Shown here: piece after piece, positions 27,381 to 35,360 of the stretch
How positions within the stretch are numbered: position 1 is the stretch's first letter
How the letters are laid out: each line of letters opens with the position of its first letter
Assembly (NCBI RefSeq): GCF_007859865.1
Contig: NZ_SJPI01000001.1
Span: 2,356,001-2,420,000, forward strand
Length of the DNA stretch: 64,000 nt
Source of the DNA: Rubripirellula amarantea
GTDB taxonomy: Bacteria > Planctomycetota > Planctomycetia > Pirellulales > Pirellulaceae
Reading direction: 5' to 3'
Program-made: the position numbers and the translations under genes
The notes under the pieces: model-generated
What the model saw: only the letters and a program-made list of their open reading frames with translations
Database searches by the model: none
What the model was told of the DNA's origin: nothing

Positions 27381-28316
27381 TTAGACGCTGATTCCTGCAT
27401 CGGAGAGCATCAATCGCAGGTCATCCCAAGCGGCTTTTTTGGCTGCCGGATTTCTCAATAAATAGGCGGGGTGATAGGTCACCAGAACTTTGCTGGTGTG
27501 ATATTGATGGATCTTTCCTCGCAGCCTTCCGACGGACAGTTTGGATTTCAAGAGTTCCTGAGCCGCGATCGCGCCGAGGCAAACGATGTACTCAGGCCGG
27601 ATAATAGAGAGTTGTTGTTGGTAGTAGCTTCGACAGTTGGCGATCTCGTCGAGTTCAGGATTGCGGTTTCCGGGTGGTCGACATTTGACGGTGTTAAGGA
27701 TGTAGGTTTCTTCCCGGGATAGCGTGCACGCACTGATCATCTTCGTGAGCAACTGTCCGGCCTTACCGACGAACGGCCGACCGGTGCGATCCTCGTCGGC
27801 TCCGGGACCTTCACCAAAAAAGACAAAACGCGCGTTGGGGTTGCCCTCGCCAAATACCGTTTGATTTCGACAACTCGAAAGAATCGGACACTTGGTGCAA
27901 CCACTGACTTCGGCTTGAAGTGTCGCGAGGATCGACCCCCGCTCGGCCGGTTCAAGACGGGGGCCCACATAGTCACCCTCGGCAACGGTGACAGCGGTTA
28001 CACTTCGCGAGGGTGCCTGAACCGAGGATGAAGCGGGCGAGACGGGCCCTGGGGTTGGGCCAGAAGATGCGGGCTTCGTTGGAGCCGACTTCGCATCATT
28101 CGGCTTCACAGTCGACGTCGCCGGTGAAACGGATGATGCCGCCTGAGCATCAACGCCGTCCTCGATGCTCGCGAAGTGCGACATCAGCTCTCCGACGCGG
28201 TCGGGATTTTCCGCTGGCAGAAACTGCACACCCATTCGCTGCAGATGTGCCGCAAGGGCTGATGCTTGTGCCAAAACGAGGTCCGGATCGAGCGTTTGAG
28301 TCGGATCGGAAGTCAT
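27381..28316 (-). CDS. Family 4 (Fe-S) uracil-DNA glycosylase
   Basis: About 311 residues. The N-terminal ~120 residues are a Ser/Pro/Ala-rich stretch unlike the compact family members. The catalytic domain carries CTKCPILSSC (two of the iron-sulfur cysteines), FFGEGPGADEDRTGRPFVGKAG, the later cluster cysteines in NTVKCRPPGNRNPELDEIANC, and VTYHPAYLLRNP. It removes uracil from DNA in base-excision repair. ATG at 28316 is taken as start; the frame extends to an upstream start at 28379. Confidence 0.9.
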   Translation of the reverse strand: MTSDPTQTLDPDLVLAQASALAAHLQRMGVQFLPAENPDRVGELMSHFASIEDGVDAQAASSVSPATSTVKPNDAKSAPTKPASSGPTPGPVSPASSSVQAPSRSVTAVTVAEGDYVGPRLEPAERGSILATLQAEVSGCTKCPILSSCRNQTVFGEGNPNARFVFFGEGPGADEDRTGRPFVGKAGQLLTKMISACTLSREETYILNTVKCRPPGNRNPELDEIANCRSYYQQQLSIIRPEYIVCLGAIAAQELLKSKLSVGRLRGKIHQYHTSKVLVTYHPAYLLRNPAAKKAAWDDLRLMLSDAGISV

Positions 28317-28503
28317 AGGAAGCAGGTTCGTTGCGAATTTTCGGGGGCGGTCGCCATCAGTATATCGCTTGATCGCCATCGGGCGACCGCCGCGAAAAGA
28401 CGCCGTTTAGCTGCTAGGCCTGTCTGAAAACCGTTTGCCCGACTAGGATACCCGATCGTTTTTCCCGCATCGTACCTGTCAAAAAATACTCCTGTTTCTC
28501 GTC

Positions 28504-29850
28504 ATGCCTGTTCCTCAAGTCGCCATCATCGGCCGTCCCAATGTCGGCAAAAGCAGCCTGTTCAATTGGCTTGCTCGCCGTCGGTTGGCGATCGTCGACG
28601 ATTATTCGGGCGTGACCCGCGATCGCATGACCACACTGATCGAGAGCAATGAGCGTTTCTTTGAGCTTATTGATACCGGTGGGATGGGAGTGGTTGACGA
28701 TGATGACCTTACCGACGACGTGGTTCGCCAAATTGAACATGCGATCAATTCGGCGGATGTGATTGTGTTTGTGGTCGATGTGCAAACGGGGTTGATGCCC
28801 CTAGATGAGGAGGTCGTCGAACGTCTACGTGGTGTCGAACGACCGGTGATTTTGGTTGCCAATAAAGCCGATCAAACTCACCAAGACATCGGGGCAGAAG
28901 AGTTTCATAAGCTCGGCCGGGGACACATGATCTGTGTTAGCACAACGCAGAATCGGAACCGCGACGAGTTGTTAGAGCTGATTGTCGATCGACTTCCTGA
29001 AGCCGGCGCTGAAACGATCGAAGAGGCTTTGATGAAGGTCACGATCGTTGGCCGTCGCAACGTGGGTAAGAGTACGTTCGTCAACACGCTCGCCGAATCG
29101 GATCGAATGATCGTCAGCGAAGTACCCGGAACAACGCGTGACAGCGTCGACGTTCACTTTGAAATGGACGGGCAAACGTTCATCGCTATCGACACGCCTG
29201 GTCTGCGTAAACGCAAGAGCCAGCGAACCGACTTAGAATGGTACGGCACTCACCGTGCGCAGCGCAGCGTCCGACGTGCCGATGTGGTCTTGATGTTCTT
29301 TGATGCCAGTGAGACGGTCAGCAAGGTCGACAAGCAACTGCTCGGTTATGTAATGGAGCACCACAAGCCTTGCATCTTTGTGATCAACAAATGGGACAAA
29401 CTGCACGGTACGGTCCCCACCGATCGTTGGGTGCGTTACCTGCGGGGGCAATTTCCCACGCTCTCTTACGCACCGATCGCGTTCATCACCGGCCAGACGG
29501 GCAAGAACGTCAAGACGTTGGTCAATCACTGCACGATGTTGTTTAAGCAAGCTCGTGAACGAGTATCAACGGGAGTTCTGAACCGAGTCCTACGGGCCGC
29601 TTTGGAAGCGCACGAACCGCCGCTTTATCAAAACCGGCGACCCAAGATCTATTACGCTACTCAAGTTGCAACTGAACCGCCGACGATTGTGTTGGTGTGC
29701 AATGATCCCAATGCTTTCGGCAAAGACTACCGACGTTACTTGTTGGGCGTCTTGCGGGATCACCTGTCCTTTGGTGAAGTTCCGATCAAGTTGTACTTGC
29801 ACAAACGACATCGCAACGATGAAGGTCCGGGTGAAGACCAAGCGGTCTAG
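28504..29850 (+). CDS. der: Ribosome biogenesis GTPase Der
   Basis: 448 residues with two consecutive GTPase domains, unique to Der/EngA: first P-loop GRPNVGKSS with DTGG and NKAD, second P-loop GRRNVGKST with DTPGLR and NKWD. A C-terminal KH-like domain ends in PIKLYLHKR. It matures the 50S ribosomal subunit. A small ACTGA/TCAGT hairpin lies just after the stop (about 29863-29875). Confidence 0.96.
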   Translation: MPVPQVAIIGRPNVGKSSLFNWLARRRLAIVDDYSGVTRDRMTTLIESNERFFELIDTGGMGVVDDDDLTDDVVRQIEHAINSADVIVFVVDVQTGLMPLDEEVVERLRGVERPVILVANKADQTHQDIGAEEFHKLGRGHMICVSTTQNRNRDELLELIVDRLPEAGAETIEEALMKVTIVGRRNVGKSTFVNTLAESDRMIVSEVPGTTRDSVDVHFEMDGQTFIAIDTPGLRKRKSQRTDLEWYGTHRAQRSVRRADVVLMFFDASETVSKVDKQLLGYVMEHHKPCIFVINKWDKLHGTVPTDRWVRYLRGQFPTLSYAPIAFITGQTGKNVKTLVNHCTMLFKQARERVSTGVLNRVLRAALEAHEPPLYQNRRPKIYYATQVATEPPTIVLVCNDPNAFGKDYRRYLLGVLRDHLSFGEVPIKLYLHKRHRNDEGPGEDQAV

Positions 29851-29915
29851 CTTCCCGAGGCACTGAAAATCAGTAAGGTCGGCCGGTCATGATGACGTGG
29901 CCAGACTTCGCTTGG

Positions 29916-31127
29916 CTAGGCTTCGCTTGACTGGTTTCGCCCCAGAACAATGGGCATTCCTTCGGACAAATCGCGATAGAGGTTCGGTTCGGAGGACGCG
30001 GTGGTGGGGACCCCGATCAAGCCGGGACGAGTCCCCGGCGCGATCCTGCCAAGGTCTGGTCGCCCCAACGCATCCGCACCATTCGCGGTCGCCATCTTTA
30101 GGACCTCAGCGGGCTGAAGGTCCATCCGATGCCGCAGTAGAAATCGCACCTCGTTCCAAAGATGGAGGTCCGGATTGCTGGCACGAGAATCGGTACCCAA
30201 CGCCACGTTCACGCCAGCAGCCAACAGTTTTTCGACCGGATGACGTGCGAACTGAAAGAAGTCATGCGTTCTTGGGCAAAACACAACGCTGATATGAGAG
30301 TGCGTGGAGATTAGGTCAATCTCGTGTTCTCGCAGATCATTTCCGTGAATCAGCAGGACGGACGAAGCCTTGGAAAGTTGATCAATCAGTTCGATGAACG
30401 GCTGGTCGCATCGTGGAAATAAAGCATCGTTGAAGACTCCCATCGCCTTGAGCGCATCAGCAATGGGGCCTGTGCCAGACACCAAGAGTTCTCGTTCGCC
30501 AGGTGATTCTGCAACGTGCATCGCGAGCGGTCGTGCGAACCGGGATGACCAATTCACGCAGCGCTGGATTGTCTTGGGCAAAGTCGAATAGGGTGCGTGC
30601 GGGCTGACGCCGGGATAAGTCACTCGGGATGCCAGGTCGTTCATCGCGGCGAAGCGTTCCGAGGCCCGTTCGACGTTAAGTCCTAGCACTTCCGCGAAGG
30701 TCACCATGTCCAAACCATCGACCGGTGGTGGGTAAACGACTGGTGGTGGGTTAACGGTGGACGGTGTGGCGATTTCACCGATCAACCGCACGCCGCTGTC
30801 TAACGATTCACGAATCCCTTGCGAGATCGCAGTCGCAACGTCCCCTTGTTGTCCTCGCGATTGCACGACCTTGGCGATCCACTGATCAAATGCGATGCCG
30901 CGATGGCCAACGGGTTGCTTGAAGTCCGAGAATTCGAGGTGAGTGTGTGCGTTGACGAGGCCGGGTAAGATCGCCACATCCCCCAGGTCATCGACCTTTC
31001 CAGGTGGATTGTTCTTGCCTAGGGCGACAATATCTTGACCCCGACACTCGATCCATCCGCCTCGGATCGGCTTGCCGTTAACCGGTAAAATCCAGCGAGC
31101 CGCGATCAATCTTGATGCTTCATTCAT
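29916..31127 (-). CDS. Amidohydrolase superfamily deaminase-like protein
   Basis: 403 residues. Metal-site motifs are LPGLVNAHTHLEF (HxH), SPHAPYS, LAMHVAESPGE, LIHGNDL and ALGTDSRASN. It belongs to the ATZ/TRZ and guanine/aminofutalosine deaminase group; the NAHTHLEFS motif followed by a short D-x-W segment makes aminodeoxyfutalosine deaminase (menaquinone synthesis) a reasonable candidate, not proven. An 18-bp tandem duplication (30724-30759) encodes NPPPVVYPPPV near residue 130. Its ATG overlaps that of the divergent glycosylase gene. Confidence 0.82.
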   Translation of the reverse strand: MNEASRLIAARWILPVNGKPIRGGWIECRGQDIVALGKNNPPGKVDDLGDVAILPGLVNAHTHLEFSDFKQPVGHRGIAFDQWIAKVVQSRGQQGDVATAISQGIRESLDSGVRLIGEIATPSTVNPPPVVYPPPVDGLDMVTFAEVLGLNVERASERFAAMNDLASRVTYPGVSPHAPYSTLPKTIQRCVNWSSRFARPLAMHVAESPGERELLVSGTGPIADALKAMGVFNDALFPRCDQPFIELIDQLSKASSVLLIHGNDLREHEIDLISTHSHISVVFCPRTHDFFQFARHPVEKLLAAGVNVALGTDSRASNPDLHLWNEVRFLLRHRMDLQPAEVLKMATANGADALGRPDLGRIAPGTRPGLIGVPTTASSEPNLYRDLSEGMPIVLGRNQSSEA

Positions 31128-31734
31128 GACGAACCTGTTCGAATCTAGCGAGCGTCTTTCTCGCGACTTCTATAACCGCCCCACAGAAATCGTTGCCCAA
31201 GACTTGATTGGCAAAGCTCTCGTTCGTTGGATCGACGGAGCCATGTTGGGTGGAATCATTGTAGAGACGGAGGCCTATTTGCCAGAGGGCGATCTGGCGA
31301 GCCATAGTTCTCGAGGTAAAACTCGCAGCAACGCGGCGATGTTCGGACCACCGGGCTTGCTGTATGTGTATCCGATCCACGCAAAGTATTGTCTCAACGC
31401 AGTCACCCAGGCGACTGGCGAAGGGGCGGCCGTCCTGATACGCGCGATCAAGCCTGTTTGGGGAATTGACCAAATGAAGTCGCATCGCCGTCAATCGGAA
31501 CTCAATAAACTCACTCGAGGTCCGGCTATGTTGTGCCAAGCTCTCGACGTTACTCGCTCGCTTGATGGTATCGATTTGACTCAGGATCAACGCATTGGGA
31601 TTTTTCATCACCTCTCGGACTCATCGACACGAATCGTCTCGGACCGTCGGGTGGGAATCTCAAAGTCCGAGCATTTGTCGCTACGGTTTTTGGACGGTGA
31701 TTCACGGTATGTCAGTCGCCGGTGCAGAACATAG
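31126..31734 (+). CDS. DNA-3-methyladenine glycosylase (AAG/Mpg type)
   Basis: 202 residues from the ATG at 31126, the normal length of bacterial AAG proteins (a TTG at 31072 would add 18 residues). Conserved blocks are QDLIGKALVRW, GIIVETEAYLPEGDLASHSSRGKT with the catalytic Glu, RSNAAMFGPPGLLYVYPIH, and GPAMLCQALDVT. It excises alkylated purines. The start codon shares two bases with the ATG of the divergent amidohydrolase (CATG), leaving no intergenic promoter. Confidence 0.92.
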   Translation: MTNLFESSERLSRDFYNRPTEIVAQDLIGKALVRWIDGAMLGGIIVETEAYLPEGDLASHSSRGKTRSNAAMFGPPGLLYVYPIHAKYCLNAVTQATGEGAAVLIRAIKPVWGIDQMKSHRRQSELNKLTRGPAMLCQALDVTRSLDGIDLTQDQRIGIFHHLSDSSTRIVSDRRVGISKSEHLSLRFLDGDSRYVSRRCRT

Positions 31735-31767
31735 CCATGGTCTAACACGCGTTCCGCAGTTGCCCGT

Positions 31768-32775
31768 TCAGGGCTGGATTACGACCTTGGGGGTTAGCAC
31801 GACCATGGTGTGTTGATCGACCGAGGTTTCTTCCAAGCTGGTAAAGGCTTTTCCCAGCAGCGGCACCCGGCCGATAACAGGCATCGCTTTTTCTCGTTGA
31901 ATACGAATGGGAAGATTGACAAGAGGATCAATCAAAATGGATTGACCGGAGTCTACAACCGAGGAAACGACGACGGACTTGGTCGTTTGCTTAGGTGCCG
32001 CTATCTCTACGAATGTGTCTTTATCGATCAATACATTTTCGGTGTCTGAGGAATCGAGACGACTGAATTGCAGTTCGGCGACCACTCGTAAAGGAGACGA
32101 TTCGCTTTGTCCGACAGAAGTCGGTTGGCGGTGAGCGAAAATACGTAGCTGAGTTCCCTCAACGAGAAATTCGACCTGTTGCTGTTGTGATTCGTCCACA
32201 CCGATCGCAAACGGTCGCTCAGTAAGGTTATTCATTTCGGCTTGGTTGCCTTCGATTAATATCACCGCTGGTGAACGTTCCACTCGCGAGTGTTCGTCGA
32301 CCTGCACCTGGTCGAAGAGGTCCGGCAGCAGGCTGCTGGCGAAAACGACACGCGAGCATCGTTGGACCGATCTTACCGCCGAATGCGACTCGATTTGGCC
32401 AGCAAACTTCGACAGGTCCGTAACGGGCGGTTTCGGTGTGGTTGAGGTTTGGGTCAGGTGCGGTTGATCGCCCAGTTGCTCATAGAGCATCCGACGCTGT
32501 TCCCCCGTCAAGACGAGATAGTGCACCTTGATGTGGATCTGCGTTTCGACGGGCCGGGGAGCGGTGGAATAGGGTTGGCTGGCGGACGCCAAAGCGATTG
32601 GCCAGGGATTGCTGTCGACCGACCCCATGGGACTTTCGGCAGAATCGTGGCCCAAATCGTCTAGCGGCCCTGAGATACTTAGTTGGCCCTGGGCTGGTCC
32701 AGCCGCAAAAACGCAGGCGAGCAGGAACACCCGAGCCACGATCCATCGGTAATTGCGAGGTTGCGGGTTGGGCAT
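31768..32775 (-). CDS. Secretin-like protein with signal peptide
   Basis: 335 residues from the ATG at 32775, which starts a clean signal peptide (hydrophobic VARVFLLACVFAAG, cleavage near AQGQ); the frame extends upstream to 33015. The C-terminal region resembles the end of type II/III secretins: DSGQSILIDPLV, then RVPLLGKAF and MVVLTPKVV. There are no recognisable N0/N1/KH repeats, and the length is about half that of a GspD/PilQ. It may be a periplasmic homolog or accessory, not a complete outer-membrane pore. The neighbours give no secretion context. Confidence 0.65.
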   Translation of the reverse strand: MPNPQPRNYRWIVARVFLLACVFAAGPAQGQLSISGPLDDLGHDSAESPMGSVDSNPWPIALASASQPYSTAPRPVETQIHIKVHYLVLTGEQRRMLYEQLGDQPHLTQTSTTPKPPVTDLSKFAGQIESHSAVRSVQRCSRVVFASSLLPDLFDQVQVDEHSRVERSPAVILIEGNQAEMNNLTERPFAIGVDESQQQQVEFLVEGTQLRIFAHRQPTSVGQSESSPLRVVAELQFSRLDSSDTENVLIDKDTFVEIAAPKQTTKSVVVSSVVDSGQSILIDPLVNLPIRIQREKAMPVIGRVPLLGKAFTSLEETSVDQHTMVVLTPKVVIQP

Positions 32776-33047
32776 GATGAGACAACTACGGGAAAGGGCA
32801 ACTTGCATGATCCGATCGAAAAACGGGGCAGCAACCAGCGTTGGAGCTACCAAAGGGGGATGTACGGCGTCAATTGAGCCTGGGAAAGGCAAGATTTTGG
32901 CAAAATCTTCGACTCCGGACCGGTGCAACGAAACTTGGTTGCTCGAATGTGGTTTGATGAATAGGTCTAGAAGATGATTTGGTGAGCGAACAAATCCTCC
33001 CTTTTCAATCAGCACTACTCATCCCGAATCTATTTGGAAACACTTTG

Positions 33048-33902
33048 ATGAAGTTCACGCACAAGTTCGTTATGGCAGCCCTGGTTGCCGTCGTCTCGAT
33101 CAGTTTGGCAAGTTTCTCCGTTGCTCAGGAAGGTCGTCAGGGGCGTGGAGGTAGACCGGGCGGTGGCGGCCCGGGCGGCCCTGGTGGTTGGGGCGGTGGA
33201 CGCGGCGGACCTGGTGCACAGGCGGGCGATCCAGTTATCGGCCTGCTTCGTGTCGAGGAAGTCCGAGAGGAACTAAAGATCACGCCGAAGCAAGTCGAAG
33301 CCATCACCAAGATGTCCGAGGCCAACCGCGGTGAGCGGCCCGACTTCGCAGCGTTTGGACAAATGTCCGATGAAGAACGCAAGGAAGCATTTGCGAAAAT
33401 GCAAAAGGAACAAGCCGCTCGTGCTGCCGAGATGAAGGAACAACTTTACGAAGTTCTGCTGCCGCAACAAATGGAGCGTCTTGAGCAAATCGCGTTGCAA
33501 CAACAAGGCACCCGAGCGTTAATGAATCCCGAGTACGCCAAAGAGCTTGGTTTGAGTGACGAGCAAAACAAAAAGCTTGTTGAAGTTCAAGAGTCGCTAA
33601 TGGAAGAAATGCGAGGCAAGATGCGAGAGATGTTCGCGGGCGGCGGAGCAGGCGGTGGCGATCCTCGCGAAAAGATGAAAGAAATGCGCAAGGAAATGGA
33701 TGACAAGGTCCTTGCAGTGCTTACCAGCGAGCAAAAGCAGAAGTTTGAAGATATGAAAGGTGTTGCCTTCGAAATGCCCGAGCAAGAAGGCTGGGGCGGC
33801 CGCGGTGGTGCTCGCGGAGGCCGCGGTGGTGATCGTGGTGGACGAGGTGGCGACCGTGGTGGTCGCGCTCGTGGCGAAGGACGTCCTCAAATCGAAGAGT
33901 AG
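33048..33902 (+). CDS. Gly/Arg-rich exported protein with LTxxQ (Spy/CpxP-like) repeats
   Basis: 284 residues from the ATG at 33048. A signal peptide ends near SVAQ, followed by a Gly/Pro/Arg-rich run, a long charged helical middle rich in Lys/Glu/Met/Gln, and a C-terminal Gly-Gly-Arg/Asp repeat. Within the helical part LSDEQNKKL and LTSEQKQKF resemble the LTxxQ motif of Spy/CpxP periplasmic chaperones. A role in envelope stress is plausible; the RGG-like ends are not part of Spy and could bind nucleic acid or polysaccharide (inference). It ends at a hairpin shared with convergent waaA. Confidence 0.72.
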   Translation: MKFTHKFVMAALVAVVSISLASFSVAQEGRQGRGGRPGGGGPGGPGGWGGGRGGPGAQAGDPVIGLLRVEEVREELKITPKQVEAITKMSEANRGERPDFAAFGQMSDEERKEAFAKMQKEQAARAAEMKEQLYEVLLPQQMERLEQIALQQQGTRALMNPEYAKELGLSDEQNKKLVEVQESLMEEMRGKMREMFAGGGAGGGDPREKMKEMRKEMDDKVLAVLTSEQKQKFEDMKGVAFEMPEQEGWGGRGGARGGRGGDRGGRGGDRGGRARGEGRPQIEE

Positions 33903-33915
33903 TCCTGGCCTTGGG

Positions 33916-33984
33916 GTTCGATCGCTGGGCTATGCGTCGTTTCGCCTACTGACGACGCCGCATAGTAATCACAGGCAATCGAAC
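33916..33984. terminator. Extended hairpin between convergent genes
   Basis: GTTCGAT (33916-33922) pairs with ATCGAAC (33978-33984), and inside it CTATGC/GCATAG (33930-33935 with 33960-33965) and GTCG/CGAC. It lies between two convergent stop codons and could terminate both transcripts. Confidence 0.5.
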
Positions 33985-34003
33985 GCGAAGATCTGATAGA
34001 CCG

Positions 34004-35329
34004 TTAAGCCGCTCGCAGGATTTCATCGGAATCTTGTTGAGCGGTTTTTTCGTGCAGAAGGTGGTCGACGGTTTGTTTGATTGCACCGCGATGCTTTGCA
34101 ACTACCGCTTTCGCATTCTCGCCAAGCGAGTCGGCGGCCGGGATATCAGACAAGCAACGTCTCACAAATCGCTCGAGTGATTGCTCGTCGACGACGCGGA
34201 CGGCGGCGTCGGCTTCAATCAGGCTATCCGCTATCGTCGCAAAGTTCTTCGTGTTGGGACCGAACGAAACGGGGACGCCGTATCCAGCCGGTTCAAGCAT
34301 GTTCTGGCCGCCACGGCTACCAAAGCTACCGCCGACGGTGGCGATATTGGCGACTCCCCACCAATTTCGAAGTTCGCCTATCGTGTCGACCAAAACGACA
34401 GTATCCACGTCCCAAGAACGACTAAAGAGCGATCCATCGCACGAACGACGATGGACGTTCAAGCCAGACTTTTTTAACAGTGACGCCACGGTGTCAAATC
34501 GTTCGGCGTGGCGTGGAACCAAAATCAGACGAAGTTCAGGATTTAGGACGCGAAGGCGTTGGTAGATCTCAATCGCCATTGACTCTTCGCCGTCTTGCGT
34601 GCTGCCAACGACCCAAACGCGATGCCAAGGATCGACGCCCGACCATTGAACAAGTTCCTGGACTTCGGGTGTGTCCTTTTCCATTGGAGCGTTATCGAAC
34701 TTGATCGAACCGGTAACGGAAAGTCGGCTCGGGGCAACGCCGCACGCTTCAAATCTCGCTAACGCAGCTTCGTCCTGGCAACCGACCCAGTGTAAACGTT
34801 CAAAGGATGGTCGCGTGAGAAACCCAAATTGTTGGTAGCGTTCCGAACTCCGGCTGCTCAATCGCCCATTGATCACCTTCACTCGATGGCCAGCTTTCGA
34901 GGCCAGCCGAATCAAGTTGGGCCAAAGTTCCAGTTCGGTCAGGATCACCTGCTTGGGCTTCAAGTGGCGAAGCGTCCGCGAAACGGCCCAGGTGAAATCC
35001 AATGGGCAAAAGAACACTCGCTCTGCACCGAACCGTTGTACAGCCAGGTCATATCCGGTGTCGGTGGAACTGCTGATCACGATCGATGCATCGGGGACGA
35101 GCGATTCGATCTGCTTCACCACCGAAGGCAGCAAATTGACTTCGCCAACGCTGACCGCATGGATCCATAGGCACTCTTTGCCGGCTCGAAGCTGCTTCGC
35201 CCGCGTTTTGGACAAGCCCAGCAGCTTTTCGCCGAGTCCGCGGCGGTAACGGCCGTGCCGAACCATGCGATATGCGACGATCGGCGAGACGGCGGCCAAT
35301 AGGGCCGCGTATAGCAGGTTAAATAACAT
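34004..35329 (-). CDS. waaA: 3-deoxy-D-manno-octulosonic acid transferase
   Basis: 441 residues from the ATG at 35329, supported by GGAAGG a few bases upstream and by the N-terminal membrane anchor LLYAALLAAVSPIVAY; the longer frame to 35581 would overlap secA. WaaA blocks are GLGEKLLG, WIHAVSVGEV with the catalytic Glu, SSSTDTGYD, LTELELWPN, and GSIKFDN; the C-terminal GT-B half has VPRHAERF and GGSFGSRGGQNMLEP. It adds Kdo to lipid A precursors at the inner membrane, evidence for LPS in this organism. It begins 31 bases after the secA stop. Confidence 0.92.
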   Translation of the reverse strand: MLFNLLYAALLAAVSPIVAYRMVRHGRYRRGLGEKLLGLSKTRAKQLRAGKECLWIHAVSVGEVNLLPSVVKQIESLVPDASIVISSSTDTGYDLAVQRFGAERVFFCPLDFTWAVSRTLRHLKPKQVILTELELWPNLIRLASKAGHRVKVINGRLSSRSSERYQQFGFLTRPSFERLHWVGCQDEAALARFEACGVAPSRLSVTGSIKFDNAPMEKDTPEVQELVQWSGVDPWHRVWVVGSTQDGEESMAIEIYQRLRVLNPELRLILVPRHAERFDTVASLLKKSGLNVHRRSCDGSLFSRSWDVDTVVLVDTIGELRNWWGVANIATVGGSFGSRGGQNMLEPAGYGVPVSFGPNTKNFATIADSLIEADAAVRVVDEQSLERFVRRCLSDIPAADSLGENAKAVVAKHRGAIKQTVDHLLHEKTAQQDSDEILRAA

Positions 35330-35360
35330 CGGAATCCTTCCCGAGTTTTCAGTGCAGGAA

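Noticed and set aside
32776-33015. N-terminal extension of the secretin-like protein
   Set aside because: The ATG at 32775 starts a normal signal peptide, and the upstream part would place ~80 unsupported residues before it.
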